DNA from: Parvibaculaceae bacterium Mf 1.05b.01
GTDB lineage: Bacteria > Pseudomonadota > Alphaproteobacteria > Parvibaculales > Parvibaculaceae
NCBI GenBank assembly: GCA_000509225.1
Contig: BAOK01000001.1
Coordinates: 1,488,001 to 1,552,000 of the forward strand
DNA length: 64,000 nt
Direction of reading: 5' to 3'
The notes under the pieces are model-generated. The model was not told the origin of the DNA. It saw only the letters and a list, made by a program, of their open reading frames with translations, and ran no database searches. Made by a program: the position numbers and the translations under genes. Positions 10,784-20,198 of the stretch are shown piece by piece. The stretch's first letter is position 1; every line of letters starts with the position of its first letter.

Positions 10784-11833
10784 ATGAAATCTGAAGCCAT
10801 TGTCGAATATGGAGCCCCTCTGCAGTCTGTAGAGAGCGACCTCCCCACGCCTGAGGGCGCACAAGTCCTTCTCAAAGTTACCCATTGCGGTGTTTGTCAC
10901 TCAGACGTACACCTGCATGACGGGCATTTCGACATGGGTGGCGGCAATAAGCTCGATGTGCGCGGCGGTCGGAAACTCCCCTTCACACTCGGTCATGAGA
11001 TTGAAGGCGAAGTGATCGCTGTTGGACCCGACGCTGAAGGTGTCGCAGTTGGGGACCAGCGCGTTGCTTATCCATGGATTGGATGTGGTGATTGCCCGAC
11101 CTGCCGACGCGGTGAAGAGCACCTTTGCAACAAACCGCAAAATCTCGGCATTCAGGTCGCTGGTGGATATTCTACCCATGCCCTCGTGCCGCACCCACGT
11201 TACCTGCTAGATTATGCAGGTGTCACCAAAGGCCTCGCCGCAACCTATATGTGTTCTGGCCTCACGGCCTACTCCGCGATGAAAAAGCTCGGCGACATCA
11301 GCCCCGAAGAGCGGGTTGCCGTTGTCGGCCTCGGCGGTGTCGGCATGATGGGTTTGCAGTTCGCCAAGACACTCTTCGACGCGGCCCCAATCGGTGCTGA
11401 TGTTGATGAGAACAAGCTGCAGGCCGCCATGGGATCTGGGGCACACGCTGTCTACAACCCAAAAGACGATGACGCGATCAAGAAGGTTCTCGCCGACACC
11501 AATGGCGGCGTCCCTGCCGCTGTCGACTTTGTCGGCTCTGAGTCATCCCTGCAGTTTGCCTCCTCCATCGTGCGCAAAGGCGGTCAGGTGATCGTCGTCG
11601 GGCTCTTCGGTGGTGGCTTCTCCATGCCGATCCCCATGTTCCCCATGCGAGCAATCAGCATCGGCGGTTCTTATGTGGGCTCGCTTCAGGAAACCATTGA
11701 TATGATGGAGCTGGTGAAAGCCGGTGAAATCGATCCGATCCCCGTTGAAGAACGTCCGCTCAACCAGGCAACGAAATCGCTTGATGATTTGCGCACTGGC
11801 GGTGTCATGGGGCGGGTTGTTCTGAAACCTTAA
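10784..11833 (+). CDS. Zinc-dependent alcohol dehydrogenase
   Basis: 349 residues from the ATG at 10784; the frame is open from 10730 but the upstream part is not family-like. Catalytic zinc ligands are in HCGVCHSDVH, with GHEIEGEV following, and a structural zinc lobe is visible as GCGDCPTCRRGEEHLC. The Rossmann fold has GLGGVGMMG and an acidic residue after beta-2 (ADVDENK), suggesting NAD rather than NADP. It belongs to the medium-chain dehydrogenase superfamily near the AdhA/AdhP type; the natural substrate is unknown. It is 69 bp after ksgA and probably has its own promoter. Confidence 0.88.
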   Translation: MKSEAIVEYGAPLQSVESDLPTPEGAQVLLKVTHCGVCHSDVHLHDGHFDMGGGNKLDVRGGRKLPFTLGHEIEGEVIAVGPDAEGVAVGDQRVAYPWIGCGDCPTCRRGEEHLCNKPQNLGIQVAGGYSTHALVPHPRYLLDYAGVTKGLAATYMCSGLTAYSAMKKLGDISPEERVAVVGLGGVGMMGLQFAKTLFDAAPIGADVDENKLQAAMGSGAHAVYNPKDDDAIKKVLADTNGGVPAAVDFVGSESSLQFASSIVRKGGQVIVVGLFGGGFSMPIPMFPMRAISIGGSYVGSLQETIDMMELVKAGEIDPIPVEERPLNQATKSLDDLRTGGVMGRVVLKP

Positions 11834-11948
11834 GCAATAGCGCCCGGTTTTAGCTCTCGCTAAAACTGGGCCATGGTTTCTTTTCTCGTCGCGTTTCCGG
11901 ACAGAAAACCGACAAGTCAGATTGGGCACTTTTCTTGGAAACGCATCC

Positions 11949-12593
11949 ATGATCCGTATCTGGGGACGCGCCAGCGCTTTCAATCTTCAAAAGGCTTATT
12001 GGGCCTTGTTGGAGACGGGTCAACCTTACGAACGACTTGATGCGGGCGGTGACTTTGGGGGCCTCGATAGCCCTGACTTCCTCGCCCACAATCCCAATGG
12101 GCGCATCCCCGTCATTGATGATAATAGGTTTGTGCTTTGGGAAAGTCAGGCCATTGTTCGCTATCTCAGCGAACTCTATGCGCCTGCCCTGGTCCCCACG
12201 AATGTGCAAGATCGCGCTCTTGCTGCACAATGGATGGATTGGGCACAGACCAATCTTTTGCCAGCTGCATTAGATCTTTTCTGGGGTGGCGTGCGCACAC
12301 CGAAAGAAAAGCAAGATGCCGCCTTTGTCGACCAAGCGCTCAGGCAAACAATTTCGGCACTTTCCCTGCTCGACAAAGAACTCGGAACCCATGCCTATCT
12401 CGTGGGCGACAGCTTTTCGCTGGCCGACATACCGGCCGGAACCTGCCTCTATCGCTTCTTCGAGATGGAAGGTATTGAGCGCCCTGACCTGCCAAACGTC
12501 GCCAGCTGGTACGATCGGCTCACAGCACGCCCTGCCTACCAGCAAGCCGTAATGGTGCCGTTTGATGATCTGATCGGAAAAGAAAGCTTCTAA
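11949..12593 (+). CDS. Glutathione S-transferase family protein
   Basis: 214 residues from the ATG at 11949 (MIRIWGRASAFNLQK). The N-terminal thioredoxin-like domain carries the NPNGRIPVIDD turn with the cis-proline and the ESQAIVRYLS glutathione-binding motif. The C-terminal all-alpha domain contains GDSFSLADIPAG, the GST N-capping box region. It probably conjugates or reduces electrophiles in the cytoplasm; substrate unknown. Its stop overlaps the convergent gmk stop by 4 bp, leaving no room for a shared terminator. Confidence 0.87.
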   Translation: MIRIWGRASAFNLQKAYWALLETGQPYERLDAGGDFGGLDSPDFLAHNPNGRIPVIDDNRFVLWESQAIVRYLSELYAPALVPTNVQDRALAAQWMDWAQTNLLPAALDLFWGGVRTPKEKQDAAFVDQALRQTISALSLLDKELGTHAYLVGDSFSLADIPAGTCLYRFFEMEGIERPDLPNVASWYDRLTARPAYQQAVMVPFDDLIGKESF

Positions 12594-13228
12594 AGCGCCT
12601 GCTGGAGCTGCTGAACGAAGGTGCGCAGGCCCACTCGCCGTTCCCGGCGAACGCGTTCGGCTACAAGGATAGCGGTCAGTTCCTTAAGCGCTTTCTCCAC
12701 GTCATCATTGACGATGATGTAGTCATATTCTGCATAGTGGCTGATCTCATCAGATGCCTTCGCCATACGCCCCGCGACCACATCCGGCGGATCCTGCGCG
12801 CGCGTATTCAGGCGTTTCTCCAACTCATGACCGCTTGGTGGCAGGATAAAGACCTTCACAAGATCGTTGGACGCGGATTCTTCCAGCTGTTGTGTACCCT
12901 GCCAGTCAATATCAAACATGACATCACGCCCAGCAGATAGCGCCTCTTCGACGGGCCCTTTTGGGGTGCCGTAATAATTATCAAAGACCTTGGCATGTTC
13001 GAGGAACTCGCCTTTGTTGCGCATGACACCAAAATCTTCGGTGGTCAGGAAATGGTAGTCCTTACCATCTTGCTCGCCCGGACGTGGCTTACGGGTGGTG
13101 GCGGAAACCGACATAGTGATCTCGCCGTCACTCTCCAGCAGTCGCCGGGACAAAGTGGTTTTCCCGGCACCTGATGGTGAGGAGAGCACAAGCATCAATC
13201 CCCGGCGATGAATATCAATTTCGCTCAT
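12590..13228 (-). CDS. gmk: Guanylate kinase
   Basis: 212 residues with the P-loop SSPSGAGKTTLSR near the N-terminus, the GMP-binding block RKPRPGEQDGKDYHF, and the lid and C-terminal helices of guanylate kinases. It phosphorylates GMP to GDP, downstream of guaB and guaA elsewhere in the window. The start overlaps the yicC stop by 4 bp. It is the last gene of the fabD-to-gmk minus-strand series. Confidence 0.96.
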   Translation of the reverse strand: MSEIDIHRRGLMLVLSSPSGAGKTTLSRRLLESDGEITMSVSATTRKPRPGEQDGKDYHFLTTEDFGVMRNKGEFLEHAKVFDNYYGTPKGPVEEALSAGRDVMFDIDWQGTQQLEESASNDLVKVFILPPSGHELEKRLNTRAQDPPDVVAGRMAKASDEISHYAEYDYIIVNDDVEKALKELTAILVAERVRRERRVGLRTFVQQLQQAL

Positions 13229-14127
13229 TCGACGTTTTGCACCTGTTCTTTCAATTGGTCGATCACCGCTTTGAGGTCGAGGCCCATACGGGTGAGGTCA
13301 TTATCCGCGGCCTTTGCACAGAGCGTATTGGCTTCCCGGTTAAACTCCTGGGTCAGAAAATCAAGTCGGCGTCCCACCGGTTCGTCGCTGGCAGCGAGGT
13401 CGCGTGCCTGCGCAACGTGGGCGGTCAGTCTGTCCAGTTCCTCGCGCACATCTGCCTTCGTCGCCAGCAGCGCCGCCTCCTGCGCCAGACGATCCTCTGG
13501 CAGTGAGGGTGAAGCGTCCAGAAGCTCGGCTACCTGGTCTTTAAGGCGTTTGCGGAAGGCCTCTGTGCCTCCGGCCGGAGATTTAGCGGCTTCGTTCGTC
13601 AACGCCTCGATCCGATCTATTTGACCCTTCACGATCTGATCAAGTTTCTGACCTTCGTCCTGACGGGCCTTCGCCAGTGCGATGGCCAGTTCAGCGAAAG
13701 ACGCTGTCAGCGCCGCGCGCAGCGCGTTCTCATCTGCTTCATCCTCCTCAACATCGGCTGTTTCCAGCACGCCCCGGATAGAGAGCAATCCATCCGTGGT
13801 CGGTGGTGCTACTTCCGCGCCCTGCTCCGCTGCCACCTCTGACACCTTCTTACTTGCAAGCAATAGATCGCGCAGCATCGTGTCATTCACGCGGACGGTC
13901 GTTTCAGCTGCTGACTTATCCATCTGAAGGGCGGCCTGGCAATTGCCTCGCTTGATCGCTTTGCCAAGTTCATCGCGCAATGTGGCTTCCAAATCTTCGA
14001 ACCCAGATGGCAGACGAAAGCGGCAGTCGAGCCCCTTCCCGTTCACGCTTCTTATTTCCCAATGCCATCGGTAAGCACCATGATTGCCCTCGGTACGGGC
14101 AAAGCCGGTCATGCTCTTCAAGGCCAT
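13225..14127 (-). CDS. YicC/YloC family endoribonuclease
   Basis: 300 residues with the YicC opening (MALKSMTGFARTEG), the RSVNGKGLDCRFRLP block, and the C-terminal GRRLDFLTQEFNREANTLCAKA and GLDLKAVIDQLKEQVQNVE motifs that define the family. E. coli YicC is reported as an endoribonuclease acting on small RNAs. yicC-gmk adjacency is widespread in alphaproteobacteria and the genes overlap by 4 bp here. A 79 bp gap separates it from mltG. Confidence 0.92.
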   Translation of the reverse strand: MALKSMTGFARTEGNHGAYRWHWEIRSVNGKGLDCRFRLPSGFEDLEATLRDELGKAIKRGNCQAALQMDKSAAETTVRVNDTMLRDLLLASKKVSEVAAEQGAEVAPPTTDGLLSIRGVLETADVEEDEADENALRAALTASFAELAIALAKARQDEGQKLDQIVKGQIDRIEALTNEAAKSPAGGTEAFRKRLKDQVAELLDASPSLPEDRLAQEAALLATKADVREELDRLTAHVAQARDLAASDEPVGRRLDFLTQEFNREANTLCAKAADNDLTRMGLDLKAVIDQLKEQVQNVE

Positions 14128-14206
14128 AGAAACATCCTCAGATTGGGAATCAACAAGTGCACTAAGCGTGTTGCAGGCAGTATAGCAATGCTCGGCTTAT
14201 TGTTCT

Positions 14207-15343
14207 CTATTGACGCCGAGAGCGCTCAATCCGGCGCCATTTGGCGACATTTCGATTATGTTCGGCGAGTGTCTTCGAAAACACATGGCCGCCTGTGCCG
14301 TCCGCGACGAAATAGAGGTCACTGGTTGTTGGCGGATTAAGCACCGCAGCAATTGAAGCCTCACCTGGGTTGGCAATTGGTGCCGGGGGCAGACCATCAA
14401 TCTGGTACGTATTATAAGCCGTCTTCCGATCGATTTCCGACCTGCGAATGGGGCGCCCAAGCGGCCCCTGGCCCTTTGTAATGCCATAGATGATCGTCGG
14501 GTCGGATTGCAGCCGCATGCCGCGTCTCAGGCGGTTGATGAAAACGGCAGCCACACGGGGCCGTTCCGCTGCAACACCGGTTTCTTTTTCGACTATTGAA
14601 GCCAAAACCACGGCTTCCTCAATTGAGGTGATCGGCAGATTTTCCGCGCGCTGATCCCAGAGTCGCTCAACCACTTCAACATGAGCCGCTTTCATTTGCG
14701 CAATGATGTCTGCACGGCTTGTGCCTCTGGTGAAGAGATAGGTTTCCGGCAGCAATGCGCCTTCTGCAGGGACATCCGGCATCTCCCCAATGAGCACTGG
14801 ATCGGCAGCGATGATCTGCATTGCTTCCCAGCTGGTCAGACCCTCCGCCAGAGTGAGCTTGTGCAGGATCGACTTTCCTTCGCGGAGAATATTCGCGATA
14901 TCGGCCATGCTCGCGTTTGCTGGCACAAGATACTCGCCCGCTTTCAAGGTGGCTTCTCTGTCCACCACCTGCAGCGCAATCCGGAAGATCAAGGCATCGG
15001 TAATGAGCCCCTGGCCTTCAAGCTGCGCGGCTGCCTTGTTAAGACCTGTGCCTCTTTCCAGCAGGAAGACACTGGCCGCCTCGGCTGGCCCCTCGCGCTC
15101 GAACTGGTCTTTGGCGTAGTAGAAAGCGCCAACCGCGGTCCCTGCAACCACAAGGATCCCCGCCAGGCCAAAGATCAGAGCCCAACGCAGCCATCGCCGT
15201 GGCGATTTTGGATCACCGGGTGCCCGGTCATCAGCGTCAGCAGGCGTCTTGTCGTCTGCCGGGCTCTCTTCAGACGTCACACCATCATGGGCTTCGGCTT
15301 CCGCAGAAACCTCTGGCTTTGGGTCGTCCGGCGTATTGCTCAA
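14207..15343 (-). CDS. mltG: Endolytic peptidoglycan transglycosylase MltG
   Basis: 378 residues: a charged, proline/acid-rich cytoplasmic N-terminus (about 1-48), one membrane segment (about 51-75), then a periplasmic LysM-like region and a YceG catalytic domain. ASIVEKET contains the catalytic glutamate, and LQSDPTIIYG, TAYNTY and GLPPAPIANPG are family signatures. MltG cleaves nascent glycan strands and influences their length. Its ATG overlaps the fabF stop by 4 bp, linking wall synthesis to fatty-acid synthesis in one message. Confidence 0.94.
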   Translation of the reverse strand: MSNTPDDPKPEVSAEAEAHDGVTSEESPADDKTPADADDRAPGDPKSPRRWLRWALIFGLAGILVVAGTAVGAFYYAKDQFEREGPAEAASVFLLERGTGLNKAAAQLEGQGLITDALIFRIALQVVDREATLKAGEYLVPANASMADIANILREGKSILHKLTLAEGLTSWEAMQIIAADPVLIGEMPDVPAEGALLPETYLFTRGTSRADIIAQMKAAHVEVVERLWDQRAENLPITSIEEAVVLASIVEKETGVAAERPRVAAVFINRLRRGMRLQSDPTIIYGITKGQGPLGRPIRRSEIDRKTAYNTYQIDGLPPAPIANPGEASIAAVLNPPTTSDLYFVADGTGGHVFSKTLAEHNRNVAKWRRIERSRRQ

Positions 15344-16605
15344 GCGTCAACTTTTTTCATGACAAGAGACGCATTGGTTCCACCAAATCCAAATGAGTTG
15401 GTCAGCACTGCGTTCACGGGTTTTTTACGGGCCTTGAGCGGGACCAGATCCATATCCGTTTCAACGGATGGATTTTCCAGATTGATGGTCGGCGGCACAA
15501 TATTGTCCCGCATCGCAAGGATCGAGAAAATAGCCTCGACCGCCCCTGCCGCGCCCAACAAGTGACCGATAGAAGATTTGGTCGACGACATGGACATGGT
15601 CTCGATCGAATTCCCGAAGAGGCGTGATACCGCGCCGAGCTCAATCTCGTCTCCCAAAGGCGTCGACGTGCCATGTGCGTTTACATAATCAATGTCCGCG
15701 ACACCAAGGCCTGAATGTCCAAGCGCCATCTGCATTGACCGGAAACCACCGTCCCCATCGGAAGCCGGCGCTGTGATGTGATAGGCATCGCCAGAAAGAC
15801 CATAGCCGGAAACCTCTGCATAGATTGTCGCGCCGCGTGCCTTTGCGTGCTCATACTCTTCCAGAACAACAACGCCTGAACCTTCGCCCATAACGAAGCC
15901 ATCACGGCCTTCATCATACGGACGGGATCCTTTTTCCGGTGTGTCGTTGTATCCGGTCGAAAGTGCCCGACAGGCAGCAAAGCCCGCAATACCCAGACGG
16001 CTGATGGCGGATTCAGCACCGCCAGCGACCATCACGTCGGCGTCGCCGAACATGATCAGACGGGATGCATCGCCAATCGCATGGGCGCCAGTCGAACAAG
16101 CTGTCACCACCGAATGGTTAGGCCCTTTAAGGCCATATTTAATGGACACATACCCGGAGGCCAGATTAATCAGGCGACCTGGAATGAAGAATGGGCTTAC
16201 CCGCCGCGGACCTTTGTCGCGAAGCGTAATGGCTGCTTCTTCGATGCCAGGAAGGCCGCCAATACCGGACCCGATCATCACACCAGTGCGGCATTGCTCT
16301 TCGTGGCTTTTTGGTTCCCATCCGCTGTCCTTGATCGCCTGCTCTGCAGCTGACAAGGCATAGATGATGAATTCGTCGATCCGCTTGGCTTCTTTTGGCT
16401 CGACCCAATCGTCCTGGATAAAGGCCCCCTCACCTTCGCGAGGAACCTCACAGGCGATCTTGCAGGGCAGATCACTTGTATCGAACTTTGAGATCATGCC
16501 AGCGCCGGACTCGCCGTCTAGGACGCGTTTCCAGGTGGTGTCGACGCCACACCCAAGCGGTGTGACCATTCCCATGCCTGTAACAACAACACGACGCATT
16601 CGCAT
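15340..16605 (-). CDS. fabF: 3-oxoacyl-[acyl-carrier-protein] synthase II
   Basis: 421 residues, standard KAS II length. The nucleophilic cysteine is in VVTACSTGAHAIG and the two histidines in NAHGTSTPLGD and SSIGHLLGAAG, completing the Cys-His-His triad. It elongates acyl-ACP by condensation with malonyl-ACP. The start could be either of two methionines (MRMRRVVVTG). It follows acpP, its carrier protein, on the same strand across a 191 bp gap with a terminator-like hairpin. Confidence 0.96.
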   Translation of the reverse strand: MRMRRVVVTGMGMVTPLGCGVDTTWKRVLDGESGAGMISKFDTSDLPCKIACEVPREGEGAFIQDDWVEPKEAKRIDEFIIYALSAAEQAIKDSGWEPKSHEEQCRTGVMIGSGIGGLPGIEEAAITLRDKGPRRVSPFFIPGRLINLASGYVSIKYGLKGPNHSVVTACSTGAHAIGDASRLIMFGDADVMVAGGAESAISRLGIAGFAACRALSTGYNDTPEKGSRPYDEGRDGFVMGEGSGVVVLEEYEHAKARGATIYAEVSGYGLSGDAYHITAPASDGDGGFRSMQMALGHSGLGVADIDYVNAHGTSTPLGDEIELGAVSRLFGNSIETMSMSSTKSSIGHLLGAAGAVEAIFSILAMRDNIVPPTINLENPSVETDMDLVPLKARKKPVNAVLTNSFGFGGTNASLVMKKVDA

Positions 16606-16740
16606 ACACTCCTGGTTCTTTAGCCAAGCTGAGTTGGATAAACTTCGGTCAACGGGACACCGTTCCCGTCAATATTTTATTGCATATTCTTGTCCGAAAA
16701 CCGCGGACACTCTTCGGGAATATGCTCTAAGCCTACGCTG

Positions 16741-16780
16741 AAAAGACAACGGGCGCATGCACCCATTGGATGCAGCGCCC
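16741..16780 (-). terminator. Terminator-like hairpin downstream of acpP
   Basis: Reading the minus strand past the acpP stop, GGGCGC-TGCATCC and GGGTGCA-(T)-GCGCCC pair across a 3-nt loop, giving about 13 bp with one bulge, followed by GTTGTCTTTT. It sits 17 bp after acpP and before fabF, so it probably lets abundant acpP mRNA end early while some transcription reads into fabF. The T-tract is imperfect. Confidence 0.6.
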
Positions 16781-16796
16781 GACATCGTTAATTCGA

Positions 16797-17030
16797 TTAG
16801 GAATTCGCGCTGATGAACTTTACAGCGTCGCCAACGGTCAGAATGGTTTCTGCCGCATCGTCCGGAATTTCAACGCCGAACTCTTCTTCAAAAGCCATGA
16901 CCAGCTCGACATTGTCGAGGCTGTCTGCGCCAAGGTCATCGATGAAGCTTGCGTTTTCTTGCACCTTGTCGGCTTCACAACCGAGATGCTCAACAACGAT
17001 TTTCTTCACGCGCTCTGCAATGTCACTCAT
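16797..17030 (-). CDS. acpP: Acyl carrier protein
   Basis: 77 residues, highly acidic, with the [11 protein letters not shown] motif; Ser37 is the 4'-phosphopantetheine attachment site. It carries growing acyl chains for FabD, FabG and FabF encoded around it, and for lipid A synthesis. A GAGGAC ribosome-binding site precedes the ATG. About 300 bp separate it from fabG, room for its own promoter, which fits the need for much more ACP than enzyme. Confidence 0.97.
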   Translation of the reverse strand: MSDIAERVKKIVVEHLGCEADKVQENASFIDDLGADSLDNVELVMAFEEEFGVEIPDDAAETILTVGDAVKFISANS

Positions 17031-17329
17031 GTTCTGTCCTCAGATCCTTCGTGTTCTTCCCCGGCGCTCTCGCCCAGGATTGTTTGCTGGCACCTTGCTG
17101 GCACCGGATGGCTGGCCTCGCGCAGACGCGCTTGGAAACTCGTGTGGTGGGTGAGGTTTAGCGCCTCATCTTCTCCCTGTTACCACGTGGCGGCTGTTCT
17201 GGCCTCTTCACGCCGCTTTCGCAAGTAAAAATCGCCGGTTAGGTAACACACTTTTTGGCCCTACGCCAGTTTTCACACCAGAGAAAACAAGCGAATTGCA
17301 CATGTCTAAGCCGTTGATTTTGCTTGCCT

Positions 17330-18067
17330 TTAAATCATGATCATGCCGCCGTTGACATGAATTGTCTGGCCCGTGACGTAGGCGGCTTCTTCTGAGGCCA
17401 AATAGAGCACGCTGGCGGCGATTTCATCTCCTGAGCCCATACGGCCCATGGGAATCATTCCATTTACGCGTTCCTGCTGACCTTCATCCAATGCGTCGGT
17501 CATGGCTGTCGCGATGAAGCCTGGCGCCACACAATTGGCGGTGACATTTCTGGAGGCGACCTCCTGAGCAATCGACTTGGTCATGCCGGTCACACCTGCC
17601 TTCGAGGCGGCGTAATTGGCCTGGCCAGGGTTCCCCATGGTGCCCACAACAGACGTGATTGAGATGATACGGCCCCAACGGCGTTTCATCATGCCCCGCA
17701 TGGAGGCTCGCGCCAGACGGAAGGAGGCGGTCAGATTGACCGCCAGAACGGCGTCCCACTCTTCGTCCTTCATGCGCATGAAGATGTTGTCCTTGGTGAC
17801 GCCAGCATTGTTCACCAGAATATCAAGCTGCCCCATGGCCTCTTCCGCCTGCTTGGGCAGGGCGTCCACAGCCGCGCTGTCGCTCAGGTTGCAGGGCAGG
17901 ATATGTGCCCGCTCGCCGAGCTCTGCAGCGACTGCTTCCAGCGCCTCAACCCGCGTTCCGGAGAGCGCCACTGTCGCCCCCTGAGCGTGGAGCGTTTTGG
18001 CGACGGCGGATCCGATGCCACCAGAAGCGCCTGTCACCAGCGCGGTTTTTCCGGTTAGATCAAACAT
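17330..18067 (-). CDS. fabG: 3-oxoacyl-[acyl-carrier-protein] reductase
   Basis: 245-residue short-chain dehydrogenase with TGASGGIG (about 13-20), NNAG, and the Ser-Tyr-Lys catalytic set (ITSVVGT, then NYAASKAG). The C-terminal ETA/VTGQTIHVNGG block is FabG-like. Position between fabD and acpP identifies it as the NADPH-dependent ketoacyl-ACP reductase of fatty-acid synthesis rather than a generic SDR. Confidence 0.95.
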   Translation of the reverse strand: MFDLTGKTALVTGASGGIGSAVAKTLHAQGATVALSGTRVEALEAVAAELGERAHILPCNLSDSAAVDALPKQAEEAMGQLDILVNNAGVTKDNIFMRMKDEEWDAVLAVNLTASFRLARASMRGMMKRRWGRIISITSVVGTMGNPGQANYAASKAGVTGMTKSIAQEVASRNVTANCVAPGFIATAMTDALDEGQQERVNGMIPMGRMGSGDEIAASVLYLASEEAAYVTGQTIHVNGGMIMI

Positions 18068-18105
18068 GAGTATCTCCTTGAGCTTTCCCGCTCAACTATT
18101 TGAAA

Positions 18106-19047
18106 TCAAAGGGTTTCGAGAAATGATGTTATGTCTGCAGGCGTGCCAATAGCGGCGCCCCCAACGGACTTGTCGATACGCCGCGTAAGGCCAGTCAGCA
18201 CTTTGCCAGCGCCTGTTTCAACCAGTTCGGTTACGCCCTGGGCAGCCAGATATTTAACGCTCTCACGCCACCGCACCATGCCTGTTACCTGCTCAACGAG
18301 GAGCTTGCGGATCTGATCCGGGTCAGACACGGCAGAGGCCGTCACATTGGCAACCACCGGCACGGACGGCGCTTTCATGTCCACGCTTGCCAGCGCCTCA
18401 GCCATGGCGTCGGCCGCGGGCTGCATCAGGGCGCAATGGAATGGGGCACTCACGGGCAGAAGCATCGCCCGCTTCGCGCCCTTCTCCTTGGCGAGCACGG
18501 CAGCGCGCTCGACGGCCGCCTTAGAGCCTGAAATCACGACCTGGCCGTCGGCATTGTCATTGGCAGCAGAGCAGACTTCGTCGCCTGCAGCTTCGGCAGC
18601 CACAGCTTGGGCATCCTCGAAAGAGAGGCCTAACATTGCGGCCATGGCGCCCTCGCCAACCGGCACCGCTGCCTGCATGGCTTTACCCCGGGTTTTGAGC
18701 AGACGGGCTGTGTCTGCCAATGTGAAAGTCCCAGCAGCTGCCAGAGCGGAATATTCGCCCAGCGAATGGCCAGCAACGAAACTCGCTTTATCTGCCAAAG
18801 ACCAGCCCCCTTCGCTCTCCAGAGTGCGCATCACGGCGACCGAGACCGCCATCAATGCTGGCTGGGCATTTTCGGTCAGGGTTAGCTCATCTTCCGGGCC
18901 GCCCCACATGAGGGCCATCAGATCCTGGCTCAACGCGTCGTTTACTTCGTCAAAGACGGCTTTAGCGGCTGGAAAGGCATCTGCCAGTTCCTTGCCCATG
19001 CCAACTGCCTGAGATCCCTGCCCTGGAAAGGTAAATGCCCGTGTCAT
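18106..19047 (-). CDS. fabD: Malonyl-CoA:ACP transacylase
   Basis: 313 residues. It has the N-terminal FPGQGSQ oxyanion motif, the nucleophile elbow GHSLGEYSAL and the catalytic histidine in APFHCALM. It loads malonate onto ACP to start each elongation round. It heads the fabD-fabG-acpP-fabF-mltG-yicC-gmk series, 38 bp ahead of fabG. The upstream 170 bp, shared with the divergent lipoprotein gene, presumably hold its promoter, but I do not see a convincing one. Confidence 0.96.
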   Translation of the reverse strand: MTRAFTFPGQGSQAVGMGKELADAFPAAKAVFDEVNDALSQDLMALMWGGPEDELTLTENAQPALMAVSVAVMRTLESEGGWSLADKASFVAGHSLGEYSALAAAGTFTLADTARLLKTRGKAMQAAVPVGEGAMAAMLGLSFEDAQAVAAEAAGDEVCSAANDNADGQVVISGSKAAVERAAVLAKEKGAKRAMLLPVSAPFHCALMQPAADAMAEALASVDMKAPSVPVVANVTASAVSDPDQIRKLLVEQVTGMVRWRESVKYLAAQGVTELVETGAGKVLTGLTRRIDKSVGGAAIGTPADITSFLETL

Positions 19048-19217
19048 GCGTCCCCGCCTTATTCTTTGTCATGCTTGACCCTTAAAACCCGTGAAATAGG
19101 GCCAAAGTCAGGCGGACAGAGATACAGGGTGGCTCAGGGGAGTCAAGGCGACGATCCAGGTTGACCACCATTCGGTCACGTGCATTCTAAAATGCATCGT
19201 TTGATACGGAGATTAGA

Positions 19218-20150
19218 ATGGTTGAATTGACAAAACCATTAGGCCGCATTCTTCCAGTAGCGCTGTGTTTGTTGGCGCCGCTTACACTTACCGGGTGTGC
19301 CATTGGCGGATTCGCAGCGATGGCTACCGACGCTGCAATTCGGCCCGATCACCCAAAAATCATACCTGTCTCGGACCAGTTTAAAGATCTATGCTCAAAG
19401 GATGGTGGCCTAACGATATCCCGAAAGGTCATCGGCGAGCATGGTTTTCTTCACTTGCCCAGCAAAGCAGTAGACGAACAGGGCCATGAACAAGTCACCT
19501 CCTACAACCTGTCATTCCGCAACTACGCATTGTCATTTCGCTATGACTTCTCCGAAAAAAATGCTCAGCGATATTTCCAGAACTATGCGCCCATGAGAGC
19601 TGATGGGACCCCGTTTGAATTCATAGAAACGCTCAACCCTGAATATGATGTTCGATACCCTCAAAGACACTATGGAACTCCTTTGCGCAGCGACTATTTC
19701 GAGGGTTTTGTTGTTAAACGAAGAGTGGAACGGCCATCGACAAGGTGCGACGAGCACGACCGCGTATTCCCATCTGCGCAGCTAGGTAACCCCCAATATT
19801 GTATTTCATATGAACGCTCCGCTGCTCCCCAGGCCCGTTTCGCCCGCCAAGTAAAGGTCCTAGACCTAGGAATCGGCCCCGGCGTCGCGTCAGGGTCTAA
19901 GGCCAGAATAAAACGAGAAGAAGTACGTTTCTTCGAGATTGCTACCGATCAAACCGTCGCCAAGATGGTGCAGTATTTCTACATTGTGCCTTACACCCAT
20001 CATTCGATCGCATATGCCAACATGTTCCAAGAAAGGTGGAGGACGGGTGCTTCATGTGGAGGCTTAAACTCAACAATTGCTCCAGTCCTCACGGCAGAAC
20101 AATGGAATCCCGCCGTCGAGCTTAGTTTGATGGGAATCGCAGCAGAATAG
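19218..20150 (+). CDS. Hypothetical lipoprotein
   Basis: 310 residues. The N-terminus is a lipoprotein signal peptide with lipobox LTGC (Cys27), so the protein should be lipid-anchored in the cell envelope. The rest has no motif I recognise; it contains several cysteines (DLCSKDGG, STRCDEHD, YCISYE, ASCGGLN) that could form disulfides in the periplasm. It stands alone between fabD and the rpsF operon with its own upstream region (a TTGACC at 19161 could be a -35), and its codon use looks more AT-rich than its neighbours. No function is proposed. Confidence 0.72.
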   Translation: MVELTKPLGRILPVALCLLAPLTLTGCAIGGFAAMATDAAIRPDHPKIIPVSDQFKDLCSKDGGLTISRKVIGEHGFLHLPSKAVDEQGHEQVTSYNLSFRNYALSFRYDFSEKNAQRYFQNYAPMRADGTPFEFIETLNPEYDVRYPQRHYGTPLRSDYFEGFVVKRRVERPSTRCDEHDRVFPSAQLGNPQYCISYERSAAPQARFARQVKVLDLGIGPGVASGSKARIKREEVRFFEIATDQTVAKMVQYFYIVPYTHHSIAYANMFQERWRTGASCGGLNSTIAPVLTAEQWNPAVELSLMGIAAE

Positions 20151-20164
20151 AACGCCGAAAACCC

Positions 20165-20192
20165 TTGCGTCCGGCCTTTTCCTGACTATAGT
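20165..20192 (+). promoter_or_regulatory. Sigma70-type promoter for the rpsF operon
   Basis: TTGCGT at 20165-20170 and TATAGT at 20187-20192 are separated by 16 bp, a good vegetative promoter. It lies 200 bp before rpsF, so transcription would start near 20199 and leave a long leader. No other comparable element is seen before rpsF. Confidence 0.6.
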
Positions 20193-20198
20193 GCGCCG

